A DNA stretch of 64,000 nt from JBBDQZ01 sp040905705 (lineage in GTDB: Bacteria; Bacteroidota; Rhodothermia; Balneolales; Natronogracilivirgulaceae). The position numbers and the translations under genes were made by a program. Location of the stretch: positions 62,001 to 126,000 of the forward strand of contig JBBDQZ010000029.1 in the NCBI GenBank assembly GCA_040905705.1, in the 5' to 3' direction. This document shows, piece by piece, positions 8,169 through 16,216 of the stretch (positions within the stretch are counted from its first letter, which is position 1; the number at the start of each line of letters is the position of its first letter). The notes below the pieces were generated by a model that saw nothing but the letters and a program-made list of their open reading frames with translations, searched no databases and had not been told where the DNA came from.

Positions 8169-8375
8169 CTAATTGAAATTGGAATATATAAACTGTTCAA
8201 ATCTATCGTTATTCTCTAAGCGACGTGAACTAAAATCGAATATCCTGATTGCAGGAGCTCCCGGCAGTGAAACGAAGGGTTTTCCCTAAAAAGATTCTTC
8301 TTATATTGATCAGCATTCAGACATCGGGTCTTAAGTTTGTATAATTGCAGAATGCATATGTAAAAATAGAATTAT

Positions 8376-10211
8376 ATGCGTGAGTTGGGAAAAAACCCCA
8401 AAATATTTAATCTGGATTTTGAAATTAAGGGGGCGGTACGTCGTAAACTTTTCCAGGTGGCGAAAAAGCCTCTGGAATCGATTTTGTCCATTGATGGCCT
8501 GAATAAATTATACTCCGATACTGTCGACTATAATACAAGCCAGGCGTTTTACGACAAATTACTTGAGCGAATGAATGTGAATTATCACATTTCCGAACGG
8601 GATATGGAAAAAATCCCGAAAGAAGGGAAAGTGATTGTGGTGGCCAATCATCCGTTTGGGGGAATCGAAGGTGTGGTACTGGCTTCCATATTGCGATCGG
8701 TTCGGTCTGATTCCAAAATTATGGCCAATTACATTTTGGAACGTATTCCCGAACTTCGGGAAGTTTTCTTTTTTGTCAATCCCTTTGGTGGGGAAAATGC
8801 GGCAAAAGCCAATCTTTCTTCATTAAAAAAAGCGATAAAATGGGTACATAATGAGCATATGCTTGGAGTTTTTCCGGCGGGTGAAGTGGCTCATTTTTCC
8901 ATAAGTAAACGAAAAATCGTGGAACCACAATGGGATGATTCCGTTGCCGGCCTTATCCGAAAAACGGAGGCTTCTGTATTACCTGTCTATTTTGATGGTT
9001 TTAACGGGATCTTGTTTCAGTTGATCGGACTTGTCCATCCCCGATTAAGAACAGCCATGCTGCCCAAAGAGATGCTCAACAAGCAGGATCGGGACATCGA
9101 TATTTGCATTGGGAAATTGATCAATTTTAGCAAACTGAAATTGTTTGAAAGCGACAAGGAGATGATCCATTACTTGCGGCAAAGAACTTTTATGCTGCAG
9201 AATCGAAGTGGCGAGGTAGATACAACCACCAACACATCCATTTCTATTCAGGTCACCGGAGAAGTGATGGAGCCGGTCATTGATCCCATTCCAGTTGAGG
9301 TGCTTGAGGAAGAGGTTGCCGGTCTTGCTGCTTCCCAGTGTTTGTTCCGTAATGGCGAGTTTGAAGTTTATCACGCTATGAAAAAACAGGTACCCAACGT
9401 GTTGCAGGAAATCGGACGGTTGAGGGAAGTAACTTTTCGGGGAACGTATGAAGGGACAGGAAGGTCGGTTGACCTGGATGCATATGACGAATATTACGTC
9501 CACTTGTTTGTCTGGAATCGGGAAAAGAAAGAATTGGTAGGAGCCTACCGTATTGGTCGAACAGACAATCTGATCAAGCGGTTTGGCAAAAAAGGGCTCT
9601 ATACCACAACACTTTTCAACATTAAGAGTACACTGTTTGATCAAATCAATCCCGCTCTTGAGATGGGGCGTTCGTTTGTAAGGTCGGAATATCAACGAAG
9701 TTTCGCACCGCTGTTGCTTCTGTGGAAGGGGATTGGCCACTACGTGGTCAAATACCCAAAATACAAGGTGCTGTTCGGACCGGTAAGTATCAGCAGTGAG
9801 TACCATTCCATGTCGCGGCACCTGATGGTGACCTTTTTGAAGCTGCACAATTATCTGCCTCATATGGCCCGTATGGTTCGACCCAAAACACCCTATCGTG
9901 GTAATCGGATGAAGGGAATTGATACTAAAAACCGCACAATGATCCGAAGCCTGGAAGAGGTTTCCGAGTTGATTTCCGAGTTTGAGAGTGACGACAAAGG
10001 GGTGCCTATCCTTCTGAAACAGTACCTGAAGCTTGGAGGCAAATTGCTCGGTTTTAATATCGATCCGGAGTTCAGTGATGTACTTGACGGACTTATCCTG
10101 GTTGATCTCACCAAGACAAATCCCAAAATTTTAAAGCGGTATATGGGTGAAGACGGACTGGAATCCTTCCTGAAGTTCCAGGAAAAACAGGCAGAAGAGG
10201 CCCCGGCATAA
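8376..10211 (+). CDS. OlsF-like bifunctional acyltransferase (PlsC domain + GNAT-type N-acyltransferase domain)
   Basis: The protein has 611 residues and two domains. The N-terminal half is a lysophospholipid acyltransferase of the PlsC type: acyl-acceptor motif NHPFGGIE at residues 91-98 and the FPAGE variant of the FPEG motif at 166-170. The C-terminal half (about residues 310-560) resembles OlsB-type N-acyltransferases of the GNAT superfamily, including EVYHAMKKQVPNVLQEIGRLRE and ALEMGRSFVRSEYQ. The same domain order is known in OlsF of Flavobacterium and Serratia, which makes ornithine lipids by N- then O-acylation. A membrane aminolipid (ornithine, glycine or related) synthesis role follows from the family; the amino acid head group cannot be told from sequence. 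Monocistronic, convergent with the AsmA-like gene. Confidence 0.8.
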   Translation: MRELGKNPKIFNLDFEIKGAVRRKLFQVAKKPLESILSIDGLNKLYSDTVDYNTSQAFYDKLLERMNVNYHISERDMEKIPKEGKVIVVANHPFGGIEGVVLASILRSVRSDSKIMANYILERIPELREVFFFVNPFGGENAAKANLSSLKKAIKWVHNEHMLGVFPAGEVAHFSISKRKIVEPQWDDSVAGLIRKTEASVLPVYFDGFNGILFQLIGLVHPRLRTAMLPKEMLNKQDRDIDICIGKLINFSKLKLFESDKEMIHYLRQRTFMLQNRSGEVDTTTNTSISIQVTGEVMEPVIDPIPVEVLEEEVAGLAASQCLFRNGEFEVYHAMKKQVPNVLQEIGRLREVTFRGTYEGTGRSVDLDAYDEYYVHLFVWNREKKELVGAYRIGRTDNLIKRFGKKGLYTTTLFNIKSTLFDQINPALEMGRSFVRSEYQRSFAPLLLLWKGIGHYVVKYPKYKVLFGPVSISSEYHSMSRHLMVTFLKLHNYLPHMARMVRPKTPYRGNRMKGIDTKNRTMIRSLEEVSELISEFESDDKGVPILLKQYLKLGGKLLGFNIDPEFSDVLDGLILVDLTKTNPKILKRYMGEDGLESFLKFQEKQAEEAPA

Positions 10212-10315
10212 CACATTAAACTGTCCATCGGGAAACCTGGTCCGTATACAGGCATCGAAAAAAAACGATTTTGTGCATGATACCCCTGTCCGTTTATCAG
10301 CCCGGTCGATGGCAA

Positions 10316-11614
10316 TCAGGGCAGATTTAAATCAAATTCGGGGGATGCCGGATTTCCTGAAAATTCAATTGACAGGCGCCCTTCTTTCCGGGGCAGTGTA
10401 ATGTGGAACAAACCTTCGATTCCGTCGACCATATCGTTAAAGGCGGCACTCGTTCGCACAAAGGTTACTGTACCATTTTGTATATCAGCACGACGATTCT
10501 GAGGAGTAGATACAACGGCATGTATTTGAGCGTCGAAAGGTATTGTGGAGAGCAGGGCGTTATCAATCCTGATGGTGTCCTTTGCAAAATGCCACGTGGC
10601 CTGGATCGAACGTACCGGAAGTTGTTGACCGGAAAAGCCAAACATCCCCAAAAACAGATCATATTGTTCGGCCAGTTGAGTGGACGGATACCAGCGAATA
10701 TTTTCGAGATATAAAGATGTCTTTCCAGGAAGCGCAAACGGGTGCCGGGACGCCGTTTCATAATCGAATTGCAGCCGGCCGTTGGCAGATAGGGTATCCA
10801 TAGAAAAATCACCGAGTATCCCGGGAAGTGACAAACGTGCCATATCGTGGGTTGTGGCCTGCAACTGGTAGTTCAGTTGATAGTACTCTGGATGCTCCGG
10901 CCATCCGGTATCACCAAATTTGATATCCCCTGCAATTTGAAAGGTAATCCTCGGCGACGAAACGCGAAAATTATTGATGTCAACTGTTTTTTGCCCGGCA
11001 CGATATTGAATGTGAAGATGTATTTGTTCAAAATCATCAGGAATCGAATAATCTGATAAAACGGGTAATTTTTTGAATAGTATTTGGATTTTGTCTTCTG
11101 ATGATATGTCAGTCAGATTAAGGTTGATCCGGTGATTATAGTCGGGTGGATGAGTGTCCAGGGGAATCCGGGTGAGTTCGTCAAGCCGACCGTTGTAAAT
11201 AATATTGGCGTTACCGATGGCTAACTTGTTGTCGTTTGTGGGTGCTCCATTTCTATTCAAATTCCATATTTGCAGATCGGTCGCAGTAATTCGTAAGGTA
11301 TATATATTTGCAAGCGGATTCTCAGATGAGTTTCTGATCAATCTTCCGATGTCGGCGTAGCTTAACGAAGCCTTGATGGTCCTGGATCCGTAAATAGTAT
11401 GGAGTTCTTGAAAGGAAAAGTCATTAATGGTGATTGAGGCCATCACCGGATTGACCTCCATCGAGGTGTACCGGTAATCCAATTCATCACCCGATGTTGA
11501 TACCTGTTGAAGTTGTTGGTCGATGATCGAAGCGATATAACGACCAGTAAGCCAGTTTGCCAGAAAGATTAAACCGGCCAAAATGATTATTGTAAAAAGA
11601 AGTTTGGTTCTCAT
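10316..11614 (-). CDS. AsmA/GspN-like membrane-anchored periplasmic protein
   Basis: The protein has 432 residues with one N-terminal membrane anchor (LLFTIIILAGLIFLANWL, about residues 4-21) and a long periplasmic part rich in beta strands. It is organised like AsmA-type lipid-transport or membrane-biogenesis proteins: SITINDFSFQELH early, repeated DINNFRVSSPRITFQIAGDI-like strands, and a closing segment EGRLSIEFSGNPASPEFDL that resembles the tail of AsmA/GspN proteins. I do not see a catalytic motif. It is 42 bp downstream of hisS on the same strand and might be co-transcribed. Role in outer-membrane or glycerophospholipid handling is an inference from the fold class only. Confidence 0.5.
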   Translation of the reverse strand: MRTKLLFTIIILAGLIFLANWLTGRYIASIIDQQLQQVSTSGDELDYRYTSMEVNPVMASITINDFSFQELHTIYGSRTIKASLSYADIGRLIRNSSENPLANIYTLRITATDLQIWNLNRNGAPTNDNKLAIGNANIIYNGRLDELTRIPLDTHPPDYNHRINLNLTDISSEDKIQILFKKLPVLSDYSIPDDFEQIHLHIQYRAGQKTVDINNFRVSSPRITFQIAGDIKFGDTGWPEHPEYYQLNYQLQATTHDMARLSLPGILGDFSMDTLSANGRLQFDYETASRHPFALPGKTSLYLENIRWYPSTQLAEQYDLFLGMFGFSGQQLPVRSIQATWHFAKDTIRIDNALLSTIPFDAQIHAVVSTPQNRRADIQNGTVTFVRTSAAFNDMVDGIEGLFHITLPRKEGRLSIEFSGNPASPEFDLNLP

Positions 11615-11656
11615 GGCTATCCGATAAACTCAAATACGCACCGGTAATTCAATTTA

Positions 11657-12916
11657 CTACAATCTCACCAAATCTATAAGCTCTTCCGGTGTAACCGGTA
11701 TTTCTTCACTTCGAGCCATGTTTCGCAGGGTAAAACGATTCTCTGACAATTCCTGCTCCCCGACAATCAAGGCGTAACGGGCCTGTTGGCGGTCGGCATC
11801 TTTCATTTGTGATTTAATGGATCGACCAGAATAGTCCATAGTGCAAACAAGGCCTTTCTCGCGCAAACGAGGCATAGTATGGAGTGCCCAACATGCGGCT
11901 TCATCCCCTCGGGTCACAAAATAGACATCCGGACCGGTAGCGGCAGTCAATGAAATTCCAAGGGTGTTGCAGGCGATCATTAATCGCTCCATTCCACAGG
12001 CAAAACCGACTGCAGGAGTTGGAGAGCCACCGACTTCTTCGATCAGTAAATCGTATCGGCCTCCGCCACCAAGTGCATCCTGGGATCCGAGATCCGGACT
12101 GATTAATTCAAAAGCTGTTTCCGTGTAATAGTCAAGCCCTCGCACAAGAAATGTGTCCAATTCATAAGCAATCTCCAGATTTTCGAGATGTGAAACCAGT
12201 TTATCGAAGTGTGCCCGGGAATGAGCATTCAGGTAATCTGTTATTACCGGAGCGTTCGCCAGAAGGGGCTGATCCTGTTCTTCCTTGGAATCGAGAATTC
12301 GCATAGGATTGGTTTCGAGCCTCTTGCGTGAAATATCACTAAGTTGATTAGCCAGGGGCTGGAAATAATTGTATAACACCTTGTGATACGTTTGACGTGC
12401 GGAAGGATCACCCACGGAATTGAGTTTCAGTGTCGTATTGGAGATGCCCACTTGCCGGTATATGGCTAACATGAAGGCTATGATTTCGGCATCAGCTAAT
12501 GCGCCATGAGCACCGATCAGTTCCGCACCGAATTGATGAAATTGTCTCTGACGTCCCTTTTGAGGACGTTCCGCCCGGAAAAACGGTCCGATATAATACA
12601 GTCTTTGCACTCCACCACGCTGATCAAGATGATGCTGTATGTACGCTCTTGCTACCGGCGCTGTTCCTTCCGGACGCAGTACATAATGATCCTCTCCACG
12701 ATTAAATGTAAACATTTCTTTGCTGACTATATCGGTCAATTGTCCGACTCCGCGGGCAATCAATTCAGTCTGTTCAAGCACCGGAGTGCGGATTTCCTGA
12801 AAATGGAACAGTTGCGCCGTTTCATGAACAATTTGTTCCAGCGCTTGCCACTGCCCGATCTCGTCTGGCAGCAGGTCAACCATTCCATGGTGGGTGCTAA
12901 ACGACGGTTTACTCAT
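11657..12916 (-). CDS. hisS: Histidyl-tRNA synthetase
   Basis: Class II aminoacyl-tRNA synthetase of 419 residues, the usual bacterial HisRS length. It charges tRNA-His with histidine using ATP. Motif 2 appears as FFRAERPQKGRQRQFHQFG, the histidine-specific loops as GLDYYTETAFE and GGGRYDLL, and motif 3 as PAVGFACGMERL. The C-terminal anticodon-binding domain (about 325-419) contains GRSIKSQMKDADRQQARYALIVG. Upstream on the leader side there is a 6-bp inverted repeat (ACAGTT at 12931-12936, AACTGT at 12944-12949), within 35 bp of the start, that could affect expression. Confidence 0.96.
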   Translation of the reverse strand: MSKPSFSTHHGMVDLLPDEIGQWQALEQIVHETAQLFHFQEIRTPVLEQTELIARGVGQLTDIVSKEMFTFNRGEDHYVLRPEGTAPVARAYIQHHLDQRGGVQRLYYIGPFFRAERPQKGRQRQFHQFGAELIGAHGALADAEIIAFMLAIYRQVGISNTTLKLNSVGDPSARQTYHKVLYNYFQPLANQLSDISRKRLETNPMRILDSKEEQDQPLLANAPVITDYLNAHSRAHFDKLVSHLENLEIAYELDTFLVRGLDYYTETAFELISPDLGSQDALGGGGRYDLLIEEVGGSPTPAVGFACGMERLMIACNTLGISLTAATGPDVYFVTRGDEAACWALHTMPRLREKGLVCTMDYSGRSIKSQMKDADRQQARYALIVGEQELSENRFTLRNMARSEEIPVTPEELIDLVRL

Positions 12917-12986
12917 AAAAATTAAATAGTACAGTTAAAAAGGAACTGTTTACAAAGTGTTGATCAAAAAACTTTGATGAAATACC

Positions 12987-13008
12987 CATGTTGAGGTATC
13001 AACACACA
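12987..13008. repeat. Short hairpin repeat, copy 1 (TGTTG-loop-CAACA)
   Basis: The sequence CATGTTGAGGT at 12987-12997, then two bases, then CAACACACA to 13008 contains a 5-bp stem TGTTG/CAACA with a 6-base loop. The same two blocks, separated by four bases instead of two, recur 46 kb away at 59428-59451, also in intergenic DNA. The rest of the gap between hisS and the flippase gene shows no other feature. Confidence 0.45.
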
Positions 13009-13164
13009 GGCAGATGATTAAATACGGTCATGTTATTGTGGACAGGGGCTAATATAACAGTATAAGCAATGATTTCCTTGATAAAATGGTTGTGGAGATT
13101 CGGGATCGGGAGATGTTAAATCTATCGGTAGTACTATTTGGGAATCACGGCTGACGTTCCACGA

Positions 13165-14646
13165 CTATCTCTTGAAAAGGATCAAATACACATCCTTTAT
13201 AGATGATTCGAGATCCTGGGAGAGATGCAGCAACAGAATGCCCCCGCCCACTATGCTGGCAGTGAGGAGTGATCGGACGACAAAATCAAGTATCCAGACC
13301 GGCAAAACCGGCAGTGAGGAAGACACAACCAGAGTGACAAGCAGCAAGAGGATGGCCAGAATGGTTTTTCGGCTGAATGGCTGGATTCCGTAACGATGCC
13401 GGACATAAAACAAGTAAACCGAATTGTGAATGATTACGGAGAGAGCTGTGGCCATCGCGGCTCCGGAGATTCCGAATATTGGAATGAAAATCAGATTGGT
13501 TGTGACCGTTAATATGATCAGCAGTAACGTGGCGTAAAGGTCAAATCGGTACCATGGCGATGTCCGGATAATGGCTGCGTTAAATCCGGCTGTCATGTCC
13601 GTCATTTTGGCAAGTCCTATAAAAAGAAATACATATATACCGGCGTGATATTCTTCGGCAAGGAAGCGATAGACATGATCCAGATTGACCCAGATACCGA
13701 TAAAAATGAGTCCTCCTATCAGAAGCTGATTGATGGAACTTTTGCTGTAGATTTCAGAAATCGTGGCCGTATCATTTTTATGCTGTGATTCGGCGATGAG
13801 CGGTTGGGAAATTTTGATCAGTGCTTTGGAAGGTATTTTAATGATACTGGCCAGGTAATAACTGACAGCATATACAGCGGTTTCACCGAGACTGGTAAGG
13901 CCGCCGACCATTAGCATATCAATATTTCCGAGGGCGATGGCTGTGACACTTCCCAGTATGGCAAAAAGGGCATAATCACTCATGCTTCGGATGCGCTCCC
14001 GTGATAACAGACTGAAGTCCGGTTTGAGAAGTAATTGCCGGCGTATGCCTATATAGAAAAGCATAAGGAGTGTTTGCAAGCCATAGTTGACCACAAAAAG
14101 CCACATGAAAGTCCCAAAAGAGATCCATCCGAAGAAATAAATCAGGATAACAACAGTGTGGAACAGGCGGAGCATTATATCCTGAAAAAAAGTAGCGACG
14201 ACCGTATCGAGGAGGGAGCGTATGTAGCTTTCAAGGATGTTGAAATATAGAATAAAAAAGAGCAGCGGGAGTAGCAGGAAGTAATAATCACCGAACAGGG
14301 CACTCTCATCTGAATAAAATTGGATTACAGGGGTTTGCAGGAACCAACCGGCCAGTGAAAGTAAAAGGAAGCCGGCCAGCGGAACGGTTACGGCAATAAA
14401 CAGATAACCGAAGTGATGGTTTTCCTGATTGCGAAATTCCGGGAAAAAACGGAGTGTGACATTACTCATGCCAAGGCCGGCTATCTGTGCGCTAATCAGT
14501 GCAATAGATATCATAACCCGGGTTAAACCGAATTGTTCGACTTCCAGCACAAAAGGGAAAAGCCAGATCACATTAATGAAACCGATAGACGCTCCTACGA
14601 AAGAATATAACGTGTTGGCAAAACTCTGTCGAAGGATGATTCCCAT
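13165..14646 (-). CDS. Polysaccharide flippase (Wzx/MATE-type oligosaccharide transporter)
   Basis: The protein has 493 residues from the ATG at 14646; a longer frame to 14706 adds 20 residues with no membrane-protein character. Twelve to fourteen hydrophobic segments span the whole length, beginning with ANTLYSFVGASIGFINVIWL and containing the flippase-typical GLGMSNVTLRFFPEF. Such proteins move lipid-linked oligosaccharides across the inner membrane for O-antigen, capsule or exopolysaccharide assembly. It borders a cluster of glycosyltransferases, in line with that role, although it is transcribed alone and separated from them by an AT-rich gap. The sugar unit cannot be predicted. Confidence 0.85.
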   Translation of the reverse strand: MGIILRQSFANTLYSFVGASIGFINVIWLFPFVLEVEQFGLTRVMISIALISAQIAGLGMSNVTLRFFPEFRNQENHHFGYLFIAVTVPLAGFLLLSLAGWFLQTPVIQFYSDESALFGDYYFLLLPLLFFILYFNILESYIRSLLDTVVATFFQDIMLRLFHTVVILIYFFGWISFGTFMWLFVVNYGLQTLLMLFYIGIRRQLLLKPDFSLLSRERIRSMSDYALFAILGSVTAIALGNIDMLMVGGLTSLGETAVYAVSYYLASIIKIPSKALIKISQPLIAESQHKNDTATISEIYSKSSINQLLIGGLIFIGIWVNLDHVYRFLAEEYHAGIYVFLFIGLAKMTDMTAGFNAAIIRTSPWYRFDLYATLLLIILTVTTNLIFIPIFGISGAAMATALSVIIHNSVYLFYVRHRYGIQPFSRKTILAILLLLVTLVVSSSLPVLPVWILDFVVRSLLTASIVGGGILLLHLSQDLESSIKDVYLILFKR

Positions 14647-14976
14647 AGTTTGATCTGTTATTTGTGGGCAAGCGCAAAGATACTGAAAGCATGGCAGTAA
14701 AATCAATTGTTACATGTGAACGAATTGATCACAAGTTATTTGATTTTGAAGATTATGCCATGATCAATGATATGGGGCATACCATATTGAGAATGTTGAT
14801 TTTTTATCCGGCTATGGTATCATAGTAAAACTGCTTATCATACTTATGATCACTTAATGAAGAGCTAACCTGTTAAAATTATATTATTTTTATTATATTA
14901 ATATACGATACATAAAATGAAGATACGTATTATACAAATCTATCATTATTTAGACAAATAAATAGTACATTCGTAG
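14647..14976. other. AT-rich intergenic region before the glycosyltransferase gene
   Basis: This 330-bp stretch separates the divergent flippase and glycosyltransferase genes and so must hold both promoters. It becomes very AT-rich after 14875. An imperfect palindrome of the form CTATG-GTAT-CATAG lies near 14813-14826. A 14-codon open frame at 14917-14961 begins MKIRIIQIYHYL, which resembles the N-terminus of a glycosyltransferase but stops at once; it may be a remnant or chance. I see no other feature. Confidence 0.5.
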
Positions 14977-16200
14977 ATGAAAAAAAAAGTTGTTGGTATG
15001 GTTCTTAACTCGTTTTATCCACATGATATTCGGGTAAAGAAAGAGGCGGAAACCTTGATGCGTGAAGGCTATAAGGTGTGTCTGCTATGTTATAAAAGAT
15101 GGGAAGAAAATAGGTTTGAAATCATTGATGGTATTCATATTCAAAGAGTTTACATTGGAGAAAACAAAGTATTAGAGGGGTTTTGGGATACAATAAATGC
15201 TATAACATTTTATCATCCTCTCGTCGGAATTGCGATGAAGAAGTTTATCGATGACTTTGACATTAACATACTGCATATTCATGATCTTCCTCTTGCTGGA
15301 ACGGCTATACGTATTGGGAAGAAAAAAAATATGAAGATCATATTAGATCTTCATGAAAACTACCCGGAAGCATTAAGGGTTTGGTTTTCGTGGAGAAAAA
15401 GTAGTCTGATACAATTAAAAAACAGACTTTTTTTTAATTATAACCGTTGGTTGAAGTTTGAAAATTATGCTGTTTTTAAGTCTGATTACATCATTGCTGT
15501 TGTGGACGAGATGAAGGATCGACTCATAAAAGACCACCATTTATCATCCAAAAAAATCACTGTTGTAACTAATACCGAAAAGACAAGTTATGTGCATCAA
15601 AAAATAGATAAAAATATATATGAAAATATTGTCGATAAATTCATCATACTTTATGCTGGAAATATTGGTCCACATAGAGGTATAGATACAGTTATAAACT
15701 CTATGAAATATTTATCAAAATATAAAAATATATATTTTGTCATTGTTGGTTCTGCAAGCAGCGACGTTATGATGAACCTTGAAAATATCGCAATTGAAAA
15801 TGGTGTTTCAAATAATGTTATATTCAAAGGATATCAACCATTTCATACGTTTTACTCGTATATGTCACAGGCATCTGTAAATGTTATCCCGCATAAAAAA
15901 AACGGACATACGGATCATACTATTCCTCATAAAATATTTCAGGCAATGATGGTTGGTAAACCTGTTTTGGTGAGTACTTGCAAACCATTAAAACGGGTGG
16001 TTGAACGCTATAATTCAGGAGAAATATTTGAAGCAGGCAACCCGATCGATTGTGCAAGTAAAATTATGAGTATTTACCGGAATTCTGTTCATGCTAAAAA
16101 AATGGGTAAAAACGGAATACGAGCTACACTGAATGGGGATGCAAACTGGGAAAACACCGGTAATAAGCTCGTTTCCCTATATAAAAAGGCAGAAAAGTAG
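14977..16200 (+). CDS. Glycosyltransferase family 4 protein in AT-rich DNA
   Basis: GT-B fold protein of 407 residues. The N-terminal domain begins MVLNSFYPHDIRVKKEAETL, the classic acceptor-side opening of GT4 enzymes. The ILHIHDLPLAGTA and IILDLHENYPEA blocks follow, and the C-terminal donor-binding domain has FIILYAGNIGPHRGIDTVI, KGYQPF and IPHKIFQAMMVGKPVLVS. It transfers a sugar from an activated nucleotide donor to a growing glycan on the cytoplasmic face of the membrane. Codon use is visibly richer in A and T than the flanking genes (many AAA, ATA and TAT codons), and the upstream region is equally AT-rich, which suggests horizontal acquisition. It faces the asparagine-synthase-like gene tail to tail, 16 bp apart. 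Confidence 0.88.
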   Translation: MKKKVVGMVLNSFYPHDIRVKKEAETLMREGYKVCLLCYKRWEENRFEIIDGIHIQRVYIGENKVLEGFWDTINAITFYHPLVGIAMKKFIDDFDINILHIHDLPLAGTAIRIGKKKNMKIILDLHENYPEALRVWFSWRKSSLIQLKNRLFFNYNRWLKFENYAVFKSDYIIAVVDEMKDRLIKDHHLSSKKITVVTNTEKTSYVHQKIDKNIYENIVDKFIILYAGNIGPHRGIDTVINSMKYLSKYKNIYFVIVGSASSDVMMNLENIAIENGVSNNVIFKGYQPFHTFYSYMSQASVNVIPHKKNGHTDHTIPHKIFQAMMVGKPVLVSTCKPLKRVVERYNSGEIFEAGNPIDCASKIMSIYRNSVHAKKMGKNGIRATLNGDANWENTGNKLVSLYKKAEK

Positions 16201-16216
16201 AGAAAGATTATTACAA

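Noticed and set aside
9045..9863. 272-codon minus-strand frame inside the OlsF-like gene
   Set aside because: Antisense to a well supported gene; translation has no family likeness. The same applies to the 214-codon frame at 3616-4260 and the 226-codon frame at 41001-41681.
14917..14961. 14-codon frame starting MKIRIIQIYHYL before the AT-rich glycosyltransferase
   Set aside because: Looks like a glycosyltransferase N-terminus but stops at once; no ribosome-binding site; too short to claim as a gene.
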